Assembly: GCA_015490435.1 (NCBI GenBank)
Contig: WFXV01000204.1
Location: forward strand, 1 to 6,294
DNA from: Thermaceae bacterium
GTDB lineage: Bacteria; Deinococcota; Deinococci; Deinococcales; Marinithermaceae
DNA length: 6,294 nucleotides
Reading direction: 5' to 3'
Part shown: one piece after another, positions 5,329-6,294 of the stretch
Layout: each line of letters begins with the position of its first letter
How positions within the stretch are numbered: position 1 is the stretch's first letter
Notes under the pieces: generated by a model
What the model was told of the DNA's origin: nothing
Seen by the model: the letters and a program-made list of their open reading frames with translations, nothing else
Databases searched by the model: none
Program-made: the position numbers and the translations under genes

Positions 5329-6294
5329 TCACCGCGCCCGGACGCGGTCGAGGATGAGGGGCAGGGGCTCGGCCGCCTCCCCGATCCGGTAGGCCTCGGC
5401 GATGAGCTCCTCGGCCTCGGCAAGCTCCTTTTCCCGGTGGTAGATGCGGGCCAACACCTCACCCCGCTTCACCGGTTCGCCGATCTTTTTCTCCAAATAG
5501 ACCCCGACCCCGTGGTCCACGGGCTCACCCTTCTTCTCCCGGCCGCCGCCGAGCCGGAGCACCGCGAGCCCCACCTTAAGGGCGTCGAGCTCAGCGACCA
5601 CGCCGTCCTGCTCGGCCCGGACCTCGACCACCCCGGGGGCGAGGGCGAGCCGCTCGGGCTCGTCCACCACCCGGGGGTCGCCCCCCTGGGCGGCGACGAA
5701 GGCGCGGAACTTCTCGAGGGCGGCGCCGCTTTTGAGCGCTTCCCGCGCCCGCTCGGGGGGGAGCCCCACGAGCTCGAGCCCCTCGGCGGCGAGCTCGAGG
5801 GAGAGCTCGGTGAGGTCGGCGGGCCCCCGCCCGGCCAGGGTCTCGATCGCCTCCCGCACCTCGATCGCGTTGCCCACCGCCCGGCCGAGGGGCTGGTCCA
5901 TCTGGCTGAGCACCGCCGCCACCCTCCGGCCGGCCCGCTCGCCGATCTCGACCATCAGATCGGCGAGGGAGCGGGCGTCTTCTAGGGTCTTCAAGAAGGC
6001 GCCCTTCCCCACCTTGACGTCGAGGGCGATCGCCTGGGCCCCGGCGGCGAGCTTTTTGGACATGATCGAGCTCGCGATCAAAGGCTCGCTCTCCACCGTG
6101 GCGGTGATGTCCCTGAGGGCGTAGAGCTTGCCGTCGGCGGGGGCCAGGTCGGCCGACTGGGCGGCGATCACCAGCCCCACCTCCCGGGCCTGACGGAAGA
6201 ACGCCTCCTTGCTGAGCTCTGTGCGAAAACCTGGAATCGACTCCAGCTTGTCGATCGTCCCCCCGGTGTGGGCTAGGCCGCGCCCGCTCATCTT
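5329..6294 (-). CDS. pdp: Pyrimidine-nucleoside phosphorylase, N-terminus beyond right edge
   Basis: The visible 321 residues are the central and C-terminal parts of a nucleoside phosphorylase family 2 enzyme. It splits uridine/thymidine with phosphate to free base and (deoxy)ribose-1-phosphate in pyrimidine salvage. The window opens at the phosphate-binding segment KMSGRGLAHTGGTIDKLESI (1-20 of the fragment), so roughly 80 N-terminal residues (the alpha domain) are missing. The ATG at 6291 is internal, not the true start. Then come SADLAPADGKLYALRDITATVES (47-69), IASSIMSKK (73-81) and LDVKVGKGAF (91-100), holding the pyrimidine-binding Arg, Ser and Lys of the family. The C-terminal PYNP_C domain (about 222-290) ends in IYHREKELAEAEELI. 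The LYALRDITATV/SSIMSKK wording resembles Bacillus-type Pdp, which accepts both uridine and thymidine, more than E. coli DeoA, so I name it pdp. The canonical GRGLGHTGG is GRGLAHTGG here. Confidence 0.95.
   Translation of the reverse strand, partial: KMSGRGLAHTGGTIDKLESIPGFRTELSKEAFFRQAREVGLVIAAQSADLAPADGKLYALRDITATVESEPLIASSIMSKKLAAGAQAIALDVKVGKGAFLKTLEDARSLADLMVEIGERAGRRVAAVLSQMDQPLGRAVGNAIEVREAIETLAGRGPADLTELSLELAAEGLELVGLPPERAREALKSGAALEKFRAFVAAQGGDPRVVDEPERLALAPGVVEVRAEQDGVVAELDALKVGLAVLRLGGGREKKGEPVDHGVGVYLEKKIGEPVKRGEVLARIYHREKELAEAEELIAEAYRIGEAAEPLPLILDRVRAR

Noticed and set aside
5263..5985. A 240-codon plus-strand frame opposite the nucleoside phosphorylase
   Set aside because: Mirror frame of a strongly conserved enzyme, with His/Pro/Gly/Leu-rich translation and no motif.
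1..6294. Very frequent CTCGAG / GAGCTC words as a possible signal sequence
   Set aside because: They fall in frame as Leu-Glu, Glu-Leu and Ser/Ala-containing codons with CTC and GAG preference in all genes. Codon usage explains them, without fixed spacing or intergenic enrichment.
1..6294. Search for CRISPR arrays, tRNA/rRNA genes, insertion sequences, riboswitches or a defence system
   Set aside because: No spaced direct repeats, cloverleaf sequence, transposase or terminal inverted repeats, and no intergenic space large enough for a riboswitch (largest gap 72 bases). All genes but the PEGA protein belong to families with known roles.

Overview
This is a GC-rich (roughly two-thirds or more G+C by eye), almost fully coding bacterial window in which every gene I can support lies on the minus strand. 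Extreme G/C at third codon positions, frequent GTG/TTG starts, few-base gaps or overlaps between genes and thermophile-like protein composition suggest a member of the Deinococcus-Thermus group, probably a Thermales (Oceanithermus/Marinithermus/Thermus-like). That assignment is an inference from style and gene content. No marker gene in the window proves it.

Read in the direction of transcription (right to left), the window begins inside a pyrimidine-nucleoside phosphorylase gene whose N-terminal part lies beyond the right edge (6294-5329). After 28 bases comes a membrane-anchored, coiled-coil M23/LytM peptidoglycan endopeptidase (5300-4365). Eleven bases later there is a small bactofilin (4353-3979). 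Its stop codon overlaps by one base the start of accD (3979-3125), which in turn overlaps accA by 11 bases (3135-2185). After 72 non-coding bases with a very strong ribosome binding site follows a secreted DUF4384 plus triple-PEGA protein (2112-892). A textbook intrinsic terminator (877-849) closes this six-gene run.

Directly after the terminator comes an RsuA-type 16S rRNA pseudouridine synthase (828-136). Its stop codon overlaps a TTG start of a gene that runs off the left edge, whose first 46 residues look like the N-terminus of a methylated-DNA-cysteine methyltransferase/alkyltransferase-like protein.

Functionally, the main run groups nucleoside salvage, cell-wall hydrolysis and a polymerising cytoskeletal scaffold (M23 + bactofilin), the first committed step of fatty-acid synthesis (the AccD/AccA carboxyltransferase) and an exported surface or periplasmic protein. 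The common theme is envelope growth. These are mostly recognisable housekeeping families. I see no CRISPR, mobile element, RNA gene or defence island. The points worth a second look are the physical coupling of a bactofilin/M23 shape module to accDA, the uncharacterised PEGA protein at the end of that operon, the terminator/promoter arrangement before rsuA, and the partial gene at the left edge. No stretch above about 80 bases is without a gene.
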